Source of the DNA: DAOTUL01 sp034437435
GTDB lineage: Bacteria > Chloroflexota > Anaerolineae > Aggregatilineales > Phototrophicaceae
Assembly (NCBI GenBank): GCA_964417785.1
Contig: CAYQJO010000038.1
Location: 1 to 25,843 of the forward strand
Direction: 5' to 3'
Length of the DNA stretch: 25,843 nt
In this document: positions 1 to 8,374 of the stretch, in pieces
How positions within the stretch are numbered: the stretch's first letter is position 1
Layout: the number at the start of each line of letters is the position of its first letter
Translations under genes and position numbers: made by a program
Notes under the pieces: generated by a model
Told to the model about the DNA's origin: nothing
Databases searched by the model: none
Seen by the model: the letters and a program-made list of their open reading frames with translations, nothing else

Positions 1-2916
1 GAGATTGAGCAGTACGGCGTTGCTGAGTTCAACGAGAAATGCCGGTCGAGTGTTTTTCGCAACATCACAGACTGGGAAAAACTGACCGAACGGATTGCCT
101 TCTGGGTGGATCTGGACGATGCATATGTGACATTCACCAATGACTATATCGAGAGTGTCTGGTGGATACTGAAGCAGCTCTGGGATAAAGACCTGATCTA
201 CCAGGGATATAAGGTTGTCCCTTATTCAACCCACGCCGGGACCGTCCTCAGCAGCCATGAAGTCTCGTTGGGCTATGAGGAAGTCGCGGACCCCAGTGTG
301 TTCGTGCGCTTCCCGCTGCGTGATAAGCCGGGGGTTTACTTCCTGGCCTGGACCACCACCCCCTGGACGCTGCCCGGTAACGCGGCGCTGGCGGTTGGTG
401 AAGAGGTCGAGTATGTCCAGGTGGAAGGCCCGGCCCAGGATGGCGAAGGCACCGAGCAGCTTATCCTGGCGAAATCCCTGATGCAGAAAGCGCTGGTCGA
501 GCCGGAGCGTTATACGGTGGTGAAGACCTACAAGGGCCAAGACCTTGTGGGCATGCACTACAACCCGCTCTACACTTTTCTGCCGGTCGAAGGCGATTAC
601 GCCTATGTCGTCGCTGGCGATTTTGTCAGCACACAAGATGGTACGGGTATCGTCCATATCGCACCGGCTTTCGGTGAGGACGACATGCGCGTGGGCGAGG
701 AAAACGGCCTACCGCTCATTCTGACGGTCAACAGCGATGGTGAGTTCATCGATGCGGTGACCAAGTTCAGGGGATTGTGGTTCAAAGACGCCGACCCGGA
801 GGTCACCCGTGATCTGCGTGAGCGTGGTCTGCTCTACAAAGCGGAGCAATATCTGCACAATTATCCGCATAGCTGGCGCACGGGTGAGCCGTTGATGTAT
901 GTGGCGCGGGCGACCTGGTATATTCGGGCGTCAGAGTTCCGCGACCGCATGATGGCGAATAACAACAAGATCAACTGGACTCCCAACCATATCCAATCCG
1001 GGCGCTTCGGCAACTGGTTGGAGAATCTGAAAGACTGGGCGCTCGGTCGTGAGCGCTATTGGGGGACACCGCTGCCGATCTGGGTGGACGACGATAATGG
1101 TGATATGGTGTGCGTGGGCAGTGTCGAGGAATTGGAACGCCTGACCGGTCACGACCTGACCGAACTCGATCTACATCGGCCCTATGTAGACGACATCACC
1201 TTTCCCAATCCACGCGGCACGGGCGGCACGATGCGTCGTGTGCCGGAGGTGATCGACGTCTGGTTCGACAGCGGTGCGATGCCGGTGGCTCAGTGGGGCT
1301 ATCCGCTGAAGAACCAGGAGATGTTCGAAAGCCAGTACCCGGCGGATTACATCTGCGAGGCCATCGACCAGACGCGCGGCTGGTTCTATACGCTGCACTC
1401 GATCAGCACCATGCTCTTCGACCAGCCAGCCTACAAGAACGTCATCTGCCTGGGCCACATCCTGGATGAGAACGGCAAGAAGATGTCGAAGAGCCTCGGC
1501 AACATTGTCGATCCCTGGGATGTTATCAACGAACATGGTGCCGATGCCTTCCGCTGGTACATGTACACGGCGGGGCCGCCCGGCGAGTCGCGCCGGTTCT
1601 CGGTCAATCTGGTGGGCGAGGTCATCCGTAAGTTCTGGTCCACGCTGTGGAACACCTACAGCTTCTTTGTGACCTATGCCAATATCGACGGTTGGACGCC
1701 GGAGCAGGGTGTCCCGCCGGTATCCGAACGGGCGCTGCTGGATCGCTGGGCGGTGGCGGAACTGCATAGCCTGACGAAACGGGTCACCGAAGCGCTGGAC
1801 GATTACGATGTGACCAACGCCACCCGTCCCGTTCAGGCGTTTGTGGAGCAGTTGAGCAACTGGTATGTCCGTCTGAGCCGCCGTCGTTTCTGGAAGAGCG
1901 AGAGCGACACGGATAAGCTGAGCGCGTATGCCACGCTCTATGAGTGTCTGGTGGGTGTCGCCAGGCTGATCGCGCCGACCATGCCTTTCCTGAGCGACTC
2001 CATGTATCGCAATCTGGTGGTGAGTGTGGATGAGACCGCAGCCATGAGCGTGCATCTGACGACATGGCCGGAATACGACGAGTCCCTGATCGACCGGCAG
2101 CTTCTCGATGAGATGGCGCTGGTGCAGGACCTGGTAAGTCTGGGATTGGCTGCCCGCAACAACAACATGGTTGATGGCAAGCTGACGCCTATCGGTGTGC
2201 GCCAGCCGCTTACAAGCGCCAATTTCTACCTGCCCGATGCTGCTGAAGCGCAGGCAGTTGAGCACTTTCACGAACTTATCAAGAGCGAGTTGAACGTCAA
2301 AGAGATCAACTCGATGGGCGAGGATGAGGCGGCGCAGATGGCTCAGACCGTCTATGTGCTGAACCCGCTGCCGCAGTTCCTGGGACGCAAACTGGGTAAG
2401 GATTTCAAGCGCGTGCAGGCTTATCTACGCGACGGCGACCAGGAACAGGTGCGCCCGGTGGGTGAAGTGCTGCTCAAGGGTGAGAACGCCACGTTTACCG
2501 TTGATGGCGACAGCTTCGAGGTTACGCCGGAAGAGGTCGAAGTCAAGGTCGAGACAATGGCGGCGGTGGGCTTCACCGTCCAGAGCGAGAAGGGCTATAT
2601 CGCCGCGCTGGATACCCGCCTGACCGATGCTCTGGTCAAAGAGGGGTTGGCGCGTGAGGTGGTGCGCCGGGTGCAAAATCTGCGCCGGGATGCCGATTTT
2701 GACATCGATGACAACATCGAACTGGTGTACAAAGCCTCCGGCCAGCTTGCCGCCGCGCTCAGCGATTTTGCGGACTACATCAAGACGGAGACGCTGGCGG
2801 TCGCCCTGACGGAATTATCCGACGGGACCAATGGTTACAGAATCGCAGAGTTCAAAGACAAAGACGCCATCCGGGGCGACGAACTCACCATCGGAGTCCG
2901 ACGGGTAGAGCGATAG
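1..2916 (+). CDS. ileS: Isoleucine-tRNA ligase, 3' part (5' end outside window)
   Basis: Charges tRNA-Ile with isoleucine in the cytoplasm. The frame is open from base 1, so the GTG at 106 is not a start; the N-terminal HIGH region lies upstream of the window. About 971 residues remain. Visible family marks: the LTERI-FWVDLDDAYVT block (bases 82-132), the CP1 editing domain with its VHIAPAFGEDD motif near 650-685, the DVWFDSG block near 1258, and KMSKS at 1480-1494. The C-terminal part (AREVVRRVQNLRRDADFDIDD near 2650) is of the long type seen in eukaryote-like (type 2) bacterial IleS. The C-terminal zinc-binding cysteines of E. coli-type IleS are absent. Type-2 enzymes are known as a class for low sensitivity to mupirocin; that property is inferred here. 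A hairpin terminator follows the TAG stop directly. Confidence 0.97.
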   Translation, partial: EIEQYGVAEFNEKCRSSVFRNITDWEKLTERIAFWVDLDDAYVTFTNDYIESVWWILKQLWDKDLIYQGYKVVPYSTHAGTVLSSHEVSLGYEEVADPSVFVRFPLRDKPGVYFLAWTTTPWTLPGNAALAVGEEVEYVQVEGPAQDGEGTEQLILAKSLMQKALVEPERYTVVKTYKGQDLVGMHYNPLYTFLPVEGDYAYVVAGDFVSTQDGTGIVHIAPAFGEDDMRVGEENGLPLILTVNSDGEFIDAVTKFRGLWFKDADPEVTRDLRERGLLYKAEQYLHNYPHSWRTGEPLMYVARATWYIRASEFRDRMMANNNKINWTPNHIQSGRFGNWLENLKDWALGRERYWGTPLPIWVDDDNGDMVCVGSVEELERLTGHDLTELDLHRPYVDDITFPNPRGTGGTMRRVPEVIDVWFDSGAMPVAQWGYPLKNQEMFESQYPADYICEAIDQTRGWFYTLHSISTMLFDQPAYKNVICLGHILDENGKKMSKSLGNIVDPWDVINEHGADAFRWYMYTAGPPGESRRFSVNLVGEVIRKFWSTLWNTYSFFVTYANIDGWTPEQGVPPVSERALLDRWAVAELHSLTKRVTEALDDYDVTNATRPVQAFVEQLSNWYVRLSRRRFWKSESDTDKLSAYATLYECLVGVARLIAPTMPFLSDSMYRNLVVSVDETAAMSVHLTTWPEYDESLIDRQLLDEMALVQDLVSLGLAARNNNMVDGKLTPIGVRQPLTSANFYLPDAAEAQAVEHFHELIKSELNVKEINSMGEDEAAQMAQTVYVLNPLPQFLGRKLGKDFKRVQAYLRDGDQEQVRPVGEVLLKGENATFTVDGDSFEVTPEEVEVKVETMAAVGFTVQSEKGYIAALDTRLTDALVKEGLAREVVRRVQNLRRDADFDIDDNIELVYKASGQLAAALSDFADYIKTETLAVALTELSDGTNGYRIAEFKDKDAIRGDELTIGVRRVER

Positions 2917-2921
2917 ACAGC

Positions 2922-2948
2922 AAAAGGCGGCCAGCCGGCCGCTTTTTT
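2922..2948 (+). terminator. Rho-independent terminator of ileS
   Basis: Perfect 6-bp stem GCGGCC (2927-2932) and GGCCGC (2937-2942) with loop AGCC. It is flanked by AAAA on the left and six T on the right (2943-2948), so the stem can extend through A-T pairs. It begins six bases after the ileS stop. Confidence 0.92.
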
Positions 2949-2957
2949 GTTTTTGTG

Positions 2958-2963
2958 TATAAT
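2958..2963 (+). promoter_or_regulatory. Possible -10 element for the PPC-domain protein gene
   Basis: A perfect TATAAT lies 33 bases before the ATG at 2996, just after the ileS terminator T-run. No convincing -35 is present, because that position falls in the terminator stem. The call rests on the hexamer and its location only. Confidence 0.3.
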
Positions 2964-2995
2964 GAGTGTGCTTATATTCACACACGGAGGCAAAT

Positions 2996-3976
2996 ATGAA
3001 GAAATTGAGTGTTGTGTTGGTTTTATTGTTGGTTCTGGTGGTCTCAACTGCCGCCCAGGAGTCGATTGCGCTGGGTGATACCGTTGAGAGCAAGTTAGAA
3101 GGAGAGCCGTTGAGCTATACTTTCTCGGCCAGTGCCGGGGACTTCATGACGATTTCGCTGGCTTCAGAGAATTTCGACGCTTATCTTACGTTGAACGATG
3201 CGGACGGCAATCTGGTTGCTGAGGATGACGACAGCGGCGATTTCTTCAATGCGCTGCTTTCGACCGTGATCCCGGCAGACGGCGAATATACCATCGTGGT
3301 GAGTGCCGCGTTTGGTCAAGGCAACGGTGCTTTTGTGCTGCGCCTGAACAGCCTCGAAGCTACACCGCTGGCCTACAGCACGCCGGAGACCGTCACTTTT
3401 TCCGGCGCTGCGCCGGTACTGGTGCAATTTGACGGCGAAGCTGGCGACGTGGTGAATGTGTACACCAACAGCGGTTCTGCTGAACTGGATACCAAGCTGA
3501 CCCTGCTGGACTCGACCGGTATGGTGGTCGCTGAGGACGACGACAGCGGCCTGAGCCTGGAACCGGCCATTATTCGCCAGCCACTGGCTGAGACTGGCAC
3601 CTACTATGTGCTGGTGGCGTCAGCACGCGATGAAGAGCTTGAGGGGCCGGTGACACTGACTGTTGAGGAGACGATGCTGCTCAATCTGGACGATGGCCCG
3701 GTCAGCGTGACGGTAGGTGAGTTGTTCGAGTACGAGGTGGTGCGCTTCACAGCGGACCTGAACGCCCGCTATCGCATGACCGTTACGTCGGAAGTGCCGT
3801 TTGATCTCACGCTCGAAATCGGCGATTTCTTCGACGGCAGCGAGATGCGGCTGGATAATGTGCTGCGCGGCAGCTTCGATTTTGTTGCCGTGGCTGCCGG
3901 TGAGACGATCCTGCGTGTGCGCAGTGGATTCTCCGATGCGGCAACAGTTGAGATTGCCTTCACCCCGGTCGAATAG
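2996..3976 (+). CDS. Secreted protein with tandem PPC-like beta domains
   Basis: A 326-residue protein. I chose the ATG at 2996 over 2966 because GGAGG (2986-2990) sits five bases upstream and the protein then opens with a classic signal peptide: MKK, a Leu/Val-rich stretch, and a likely signal peptidase I site after STAA near residue 20. The mature part looks like two bacterial pre-peptidase C-terminal (PPC) domains, about residues 24-115 and 125-215. Both carry the repeating pattern of an acidic DDDSG turn following a D-x-x-L-T-L strand and a later G-x-Y-x-x-x-V strand. A third, more divergent beta-rich region occupies 220-326. No catalytic domain is attached, although PPC domains usually accompany secreted proteases. 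A role as an extracellular binding or adhesive protein is inference. Terminators lie on both sides, so it is probably a single-gene transcript. Confidence 0.85.
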   Translation: MKKLSVVLVLLLVLVVSTAAQESIALGDTVESKLEGEPLSYTFSASAGDFMTISLASENFDAYLTLNDADGNLVAEDDDSGDFFNALLSTVIPADGEYTIVVSAAFGQGNGAFVLRLNSLEATPLAYSTPETVTFSGAAPVLVQFDGEAGDVVNVYTNSGSAELDTKLTLLDSTGMVVAEDDDSGLSLEPAIIRQPLAETGTYYVLVASARDEELEGPVTLTVEETMLLNLDDGPVSVTVGELFEYEVVRFTADLNARYRMTVTSEVPFDLTLEIGDFFDGSEMRLDNVLRGSFDFVAVAAGETILRVRSGFSDAATVEIAFTPVE

Positions 3977-4000
3977 GCGCTAAATCGCTTTCCGACTCAA

Positions 4001-4027
4001 GAGAGGCAGCCAGACTGCCTCTTTTTT
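4001..4027 (+). terminator. Rho-independent terminator of the PPC-domain protein gene
   Basis: A 7-bp stem GAGGCAG (4003-4009) and CTGCCTC (4015-4021), loop CCAGA, then six T (4022-4027). The flanking A4002 and G4001 can pair with the first T residues. It lies 25 bases after the stop at 3976. Confidence 0.93.
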
Positions 4028-4042
4028 GTTCTTTGTACTCTT

Positions 4043-4051
4043 TGCTATACT
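4043..4051 (+). promoter_or_regulatory. Extended -10 promoter for the first PucR-family gene
   Basis: TGCTATACT matches the extended -10 consensus (TGn followed by TATAAT) in seven of eight defined positions. It sits downstream of a terminator and about 65 bases before the ATG at 4116. No good -35 is visible, which an extended -10 does not require. Confidence 0.5.
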
Positions 4052-4115
4052 TTCTATGGATACTGAAGCCGTAACCGCTGCGTTACTTGGTAGAAATGCA
4101 CAATGCGAATAATTT

Positions 4116-5762
4116 ATGATCACTGAAAACAATGTCGCCACTGTCCAGTCGTTGATCCAGTTTGCCCTGCCACTGGGGACGGTACTGGCCGCCGGTACGC
4201 CGGAAACGACCATCAACTGGGTGGTGACAGTACGCGCACAACCACCAGCCTTCCCGGATATTGCTGGCGGTGAACTGGCGCTGGTCTCGATGAAGATTCT
4301 GCGCACCTTTGATGATCGGATCACCCTGGTTGAGGTCCTGCAAAGTCTGGCCGAGGTGGGGGTCCATGCTGTCGCGGTGGATGAGGATGCGACCCAATCC
4401 ACCATCAGCATCGCCAACACCCACAACATTTGTTTGCTGGTCATGCCGGAGGCTACGAATCTGCTGGCGGTGGAGCGGGCGGTGAACAAGTTAATTGTAA
4501 ATCAGTCGGCACAACTGACGCAGCGGGCCATCGAAATCCAGCGGCAGTTGACGAGTCTGGCCGCCGAGAACCGTGATCTGAACAGTCTGCTCCAGATCAT
4601 TGCACGAGCGACCGCCAAACCGGTTGTGATTCACGATGATGCCGGTGTCCTGATGGCGCAGGTATATCCCAATGTCGCTCGTCGAAGCAGCAGCGGGCGC
4701 ACCCTCATGCAAAGCCTCCCCTATGGCGCATTCCAGAACTGGCTCAAACGTGATGCACCGGCGACTCAGGGCGTCATCGTGAGCAGTCCCATCGGCTTCA
4801 CGACCATGCTCAATGTTGAGAAGCGGGTGGCCGGTTATCTGTCGCTCATCAGCAAGACCGAATATCTGGATGAATTCGACCGGTTGGTGCTGACCTATGG
4901 TGGTGATGTGCTGGCGATTGAACTGGCGAAGACTCGCGCTATCGCCTCAGCGGTGGAACAAACACGCGGTGACTGGATTCAGATGTGGTTGAGCGGTACG
5001 CCTGCCGATGATGATCTGCTGACCACACGGGCGCAGCAATCCGGTTTTGAGGTCAATGCGCCCTATGTCGTCACAGTCTACCGGGCGACCACCCAATCCG
5101 GTACGGCGCTGCCATTGGAGTCGCTGACGTCATTGATCCGCGACGATATGAGCCGCCGCCAGATCAACGGTGCGGTGGGCCAGTATGTTGATGTCATCGT
5201 CGCACTCTATCCGATTGACGACAGTCAGCAGAGTCTCCACCGGGTGCGCATGATGGTTGAGGAAATTCGCGCCCAGCTTGCCACGCGCACGCCAAGTGGC
5301 CTGGTTGCTGGTGGCATCAGTCATCCAGCCAGCGGTCTATCGGCGCTGCGGGATGCCTATCGTGAAGCCAGAGACGCCATGAGCATCGCGCATGAACTGG
5401 GTGAGATGGAACACACCACTTTTTACGGAGACCTGAAGCTTTACCAGTTCTTACTGGGCGTCAAAGAACGTAATCTCGATTATTTGCGGCGGTTTTACAA
5501 CGAGTCACTGCGGTCTCTGGTAGAACACGATGACCGCAAACAGGGTGATCTGGTACGGACGCTGACCGGCTTTTTTGAATCCAACGGCAATCTGGCAAAG
5601 GCGGCCTCCGATCTGGATGTGCATCGCAACACCCTGGTTTACCGCCTGGATCGCATCAGCGAGCTAACGGGTTTGGACCTCAACGACGCCGATAACCGCT
5701 TGATCCTGCATCTGGCGCTCAAGATACAGCGGGTGCTGGCGACTATACCGGGTGATGTGTAA
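4116..5762 (+). CDS. PucR/CdaR-family transcriptional regulator (copy 1)
   Basis: A 548-residue regulator. Residues about 10-130 resemble the PucR N-terminal (purine-catabolism regulator) domain, beginning with an ALPLGT motif. About 155-290 is a GAF-like sensor region with a V-x-H-D-D-A-G turn. About 300-430 resembles the CdaR GGDEF-like domain. The C-terminal helix-turn-helix of the PucR class (about 488-520) has the family signature VHRNTLVYRLDRI. Members regulate purine, nitrogen or amino-acid metabolism, usually from nearby promoters; the effector here is unknown. There is no strong Shine-Dalgarno before the ATG; it was chosen because it precedes the conserved domain and the frame offers no better candidate. 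It shares full-length architecture with the regulator at 12095-13744. No clear terminator follows. Confidence 0.92.
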   Translation: MITENNVATVQSLIQFALPLGTVLAAGTPETTINWVVTVRAQPPAFPDIAGGELALVSMKILRTFDDRITLVEVLQSLAEVGVHAVAVDEDATQSTISIANTHNICLLVMPEATNLLAVERAVNKLIVNQSAQLTQRAIEIQRQLTSLAAENRDLNSLLQIIARATAKPVVIHDDAGVLMAQVYPNVARRSSSGRTLMQSLPYGAFQNWLKRDAPATQGVIVSSPIGFTTMLNVEKRVAGYLSLISKTEYLDEFDRLVLTYGGDVLAIELAKTRAIASAVEQTRGDWIQMWLSGTPADDDLLTTRAQQSGFEVNAPYVVTVYRATTQSGTALPLESLTSLIRDDMSRRQINGAVGQYVDVIVALYPIDDSQQSLHRVRMMVEEIRAQLATRTPSGLVAGGISHPASGLSALRDAYREARDAMSIAHELGEMEHTTFYGDLKLYQFLLGVKERNLDYLRRFYNESLRSLVEHDDRKQGDLVRTLTGFFESNGNLAKAASDLDVHRNTLVYRLDRISELTGLDLNDADNRLILHLALKIQRVLATIPGDV

Positions 5763-5810
5763 CAGAGTTGAGACATGGGTTATCCTTTGTTAATGCTGTT
5801 GGAAGTGGTG

Positions 5811-5819
5811 TGGTAAGAT
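5811..5819 (+). promoter_or_regulatory. Extended -10 promoter for the receiver gene
   Basis: TGGTAAGAT is an extended -10 with the TGn motif and a 5/6 hexamer, 38 bases before the GTG start at 5857. A matching -35 at 17 bases is not evident. Confidence 0.4.
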
Positions 5820-5856
5820 AGGGCTGTCTGGTATAGGACAGGTGGAGGTTTACACA

Positions 5857-6264
5857 GTGACGACGTGGATGTTGGTCGAAGATGAACCCGATCTCTATGA
5901 GATGGTGTTGGCGATGTATTCGACAATGGGGGTCGAAGGCATTTCGTTTGCAACGGGTGAGGAAGCCTTAGATTGGATAGAAGACGTCGATAACGGCTAC
6001 TACCACGACGAACTGCCGGAATTGGTGCTGCTGGACATCCGCCTGCCGGGACAGCTAGATGGTATCCAGATAGGGTACCGGCTGCGCCAGAGTCCAGTGC
6101 TGAACAATATGGCGATTGTTTTGATGACGGCCTATGAACTATCACCGTCCGAGCAGGATGAAGCGATGCGGTTGTCGGGCGCTGATTTGTATATTCGCAA
6201 GCCGCTGCCCCCGCTTCAGACGTTCCATACCATGCTGCTGGATGTGTTGCGCGAGCGTCAATAA
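5857..6264 (+). CDS. Stand-alone CheY-like response regulator receiver
   Basis: A 135-residue single receiver domain with no output domain. Conserved residues are all present: the acidic pocket E8-D9-E10, phosphoacceptor D60 in LVLLDIRLPG, T91 in VLMTAYE, and K115 in the K-P pair. I chose the GTG at 5857 because GGAGG (5844-5848) lies eight bases upstream; the earlier in-frame GTG at 5842 overlaps that ribosome site. It is a soluble phosphotransfer or scaffold signalling protein that would be phosphorylated by a histidine kinase, but no kinase is encoded in the window. It lies between a PucR regulator and the unknown three-gene module, each with its own predicted promoter, so a functional link to either is unproven. 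Confidence 0.92.
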   Translation: MTTWMLVEDEPDLYEMVLAMYSTMGVEGISFATGEEALDWIEDVDNGYYHDELPELVLLDIRLPGQLDGIQIGYRLRQSPVLNNMAIVLMTAYELSPSEQDEAMRLSGADLYIRKPLPPLQTFHTMLLDVLRERQ

Positions 6265-6271
6265 CCCGCGC

Positions 6272-6301
6272 TTGAAAATCTCGGACTTTATCTTTTATAA
6301 T
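6272..6301 (+). promoter_or_regulatory. Sigma-70-type promoter of the three-gene unknown module
   Basis: TTGAAA (6272-6277, 5/6 match) is followed by an 18-base spacer and a perfect TATAAT (6296-6301). It lies just after the receiver gene and about 56 bases before the GTG start at 6358. This is the best-matching promoter in the window. Confidence 0.7.
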
Positions 6302-6357
6302 CAACGGGCAGCATAATTGATTTCTCCCCGCAAACCGCACATTGGAGGTGTGTATTC

Positions 6358-7914
6358 GTGTTGCCAAGCCACCACTGGGCGCGCAATTTTTCGATTGAAC
6401 CCGACGATATTGACACGCTGATAAATCTACTGCTGGAAAAAGAAGCCCCCCTGACAATACAGCAATTGATGCGCGTTCTAATCGAAAATCGGCTTGATAG
6501 AGAGTATGCGGCCCTTGAAGAACGGTTTAAAGATGTCCACGTATACAATCCTGAACATCACTATGATGTTGGTTCACGGATTGCCTTCCCGGCGTTCAGC
6601 TATTCAACTGCAATGGTGACGGGCGTTCGCTCCGGTACGAATGACGAGTACGGGCCATTCAGCGTCATCGCCGTAAAATTTGATGAAGACGAATCTGAGC
6701 GCGAGTTCGCCAGCGAATTTGAGCCGGACCATGTGCTGAAGACAGCCGATACCGATGGCGGTATACCGATGGTCTCAGAAGATATCACGGTCGACGACAT
6801 CGTGGCAGAGGTGGGTGCGAAAGTGTCCGCTGAACTCGAAGCCTCGCTTCAACAGAATGACTCGCTGGTGTGTATTGTCAATCAATGGTTCCCGGTTGAT
6901 CTCATTCTGGAGATTAACGACGGCCATCTCAATCTGGTGGAAGCGGTCCTCGACATTATGGGGGGCGGACCGCTGCCAACGGACAGCATGATTGAGCAAA
7001 TTGGTGGATTGAGTGCTGAAGCCCCGATGAGCCTTCAAACGTTCTCCCTGAACTACGTGCTGAATGACGATCCGCGATTTGATGAAGTAGGGCCAGCCGG
7101 TGAGGTTCTCTGGTATCTTAATCGTATGGCTCCAACGGAGGTCAAGCAGGGGATTAATCTGCTGCAATACCAGCCAGTCGATTATGATCGAAACCTGCTA
7201 GATGCGGATGCGCTGACTCTAGAACGTGAAATCGGCGATGAGTTATCACCTCTCACACCGACACCGGCTCCGCAACAAGGGACGGTAATCCTGAATTATG
7301 CCCATCGTCGGGCCGGAACATTACCGCTCAGCCCGCGAATTCGCGAGATCTTCCCGACGGCACGCAGCGCTGCATACATCTGGATCACACTGGTAGACCC
7401 GGATGGTGAGGAGCATACTGGCTGGGTGCTTCCGGACCGGTATTATGTCTCCGGCCTGACAAATCTGTACGAGAAATACCAGCTTCCGATCGGGGCCTAC
7501 GTTACGATACGCCAGCTTGATGAACCCGATAAGGTGCAGATTGATCTGGTGACCCACAAACCACGTACCGAATGGGTGCGGCTGTTGCAACCGCGTGGCG
7601 AGACGGTCCAGTTTGAAAACACGCGCCGCTCTATCGGGGCCGATTTTGATGATCTAATGATTATCGGCATTGATGATCTGGAAGCGCTGGACGCATTTTT
7701 GCCGACAACCCGACGTAAGACCCTGGCGGCGCTGCTGCGCATGGTTATACCGGAGTTGGGGCGGTTGACGCCCCAGGGCGCTGCCCATGTGCGCACAATT
7801 TACAGCGCGATCAATGTCCTGCGCCGGTATCCACCAGGACCGATTCTGGCTACGTTGGCGGCTAATCCAGATTTTGAGAATCTCGGCGGGCATTACTGGA
7901 AGCTGGCTGAATAA
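6358..7914 (+). CDS. Uncharacterised multi-domain protein with winged-helix-like segments
   Basis: A 518-residue soluble protein; I do not recognise a named function. GTG start at 6358, supported by GGAGG (6344-6348) nine bases upstream. Visible layout: a helical N-terminal segment (about 12-55); a small beta-rich unit (about 65-125) containing Y-D-V-G-x-R-I; a predicted helix-turn-helix-like unit (about 188-255) beginning HLNLVEAVLDI and ending DERF-like DPRFDEVGPAGEVLWYL, resembling HARE-HTH/RNA-polymerase-delta-type winged helices; a Thr/Pro linker (about 296-306); a beta-rich unit (about 307-400) with the WITL, GWVLPDRYYVSGL and LPIGAYVTI blocks; and a C-terminal unit ending F-E-N-L-G-G-H-Y-W-K-L, again like the closing strand of a winged helix. 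No catalytic motif is evident. First gene of a three-gene set; DNA or transcription-complex binding is inference. Confidence 0.85.
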   Translation: MLPSHHWARNFSIEPDDIDTLINLLLEKEAPLTIQQLMRVLIENRLDREYAALEERFKDVHVYNPEHHYDVGSRIAFPAFSYSTAMVTGVRSGTNDEYGPFSVIAVKFDEDESEREFASEFEPDHVLKTADTDGGIPMVSEDITVDDIVAEVGAKVSAELEASLQQNDSLVCIVNQWFPVDLILEINDGHLNLVEAVLDIMGGGPLPTDSMIEQIGGLSAEAPMSLQTFSLNYVLNDDPRFDEVGPAGEVLWYLNRMAPTEVKQGINLLQYQPVDYDRNLLDADALTLEREIGDELSPLTPTPAPQQGTVILNYAHRRAGTLPLSPRIREIFPTARSAAYIWITLVDPDGEEHTGWVLPDRYYVSGLTNLYEKYQLPIGAYVTIRQLDEPDKVQIDLVTHKPRTEWVRLLQPRGETVQFENTRRSIGADFDDLMIIGIDDLEALDAFLPTTRRKTLAALLRMVIPELGRLTPQGAAHVRTIYSAINVLRRYPPGPILATLAANPDFENLGGHYWKLAE

Positions 7915-7926
7915 AGGGAAAGAACC

Positions 7927-8364
7927 ATGTCGTCTGTACCGGGCAAACCAAGTGCGCTTATCAAACCGACGCTCAACACGCGGTTTCACATCGACTATGA
8001 TTGGTGGGAACGCAGCCCGGATGACTTGCGCAGCTATCTGATCAGTCACCTTCTGCCAGAACAGCGCGAACGGTTGAGCCAGAGCCAGAAAGCCCGAGTC
8101 GTGGATTATGTCGATGCGATAACCGCCGAAGTCACTCAGTTGGATGAACTGCAACTCGCCATCCGGATCGCGGCGGAGGACCCGAATTTCATCAACCCGC
8201 AGACGTCGCTGGTGGACAGCATCTTCCGCGTTTTTCTGAAGAACAACAACAAGGCGATGACCCCCAAAGAACTGTCTATCGCCATCGGTCGTCCGGCTGC
8301 AACCATATTAAAGACGTTGAGCGGTACACAAATCTACAAGGGTATCCGCCCGTATTTGACTTAG
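7927..8364 (+). CDS. Uncharacterised small protein with C-terminal winged-helix-like domain
   Basis: A 145-residue protein of unknown function. The ATG at 7927 lies 12 bases after the previous stop, with AAGGGAA (7914-7920) overlapping that stop as ribosome site. The N-terminal part carries a distinctive aromatic block, FHIDYDWWERS near residue 20, followed by an LRSYLISHLLPEQRE helix. The C-terminal part (about 93-145) looks like a helix-turn-helix or winged-helix fold: TSLVDSIFRVFL helix, then MTPKELSIAIG and RPAATILKTLSG helices, then IYKGIRPYL. Charge is mixed; there is no signal peptide or membrane segment. Almost certainly co-transcribed with the genes on either side. I infer a nucleic-acid-binding or partner protein of the 518-residue product. 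Confidence 0.82.
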   Translation: MSSVPGKPSALIKPTLNTRFHIDYDWWERSPDDLRSYLISHLLPEQRERLSQSQKARVVDYVDAITAEVTQLDELQLAIRIAAEDPNFINPQTSLVDSIFRVFLKNNNKAMTPKELSIAIGRPAATILKTLSGTQIYKGIRPYLT

Positions 8365-8374
8365 GAGGCATTTT

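Noticed and set aside
1171..2271. Long minus-strand open frame of 366 codons inside ileS
   Set aside because: It lies antisense to a clearly conserved synthetase, has no recognisable domain or ribosome site, and is His/Arg/Gln-rich as expected of a shadow frame in GC-rich DNA.
5829..5837. TGGTATAGG as a second extended -10 before the receiver gene
   Set aside because: A start from it would fall on the ribosome site at 5844-5848, leaving no leader for GTG 5857.
5780..6457. Minus-strand frame of 225 codons over the receiver gene
   Set aside because: It opposes a receiver domain with all catalytic residues, and its translation looks like random Ser/Pro/Arg sequence.
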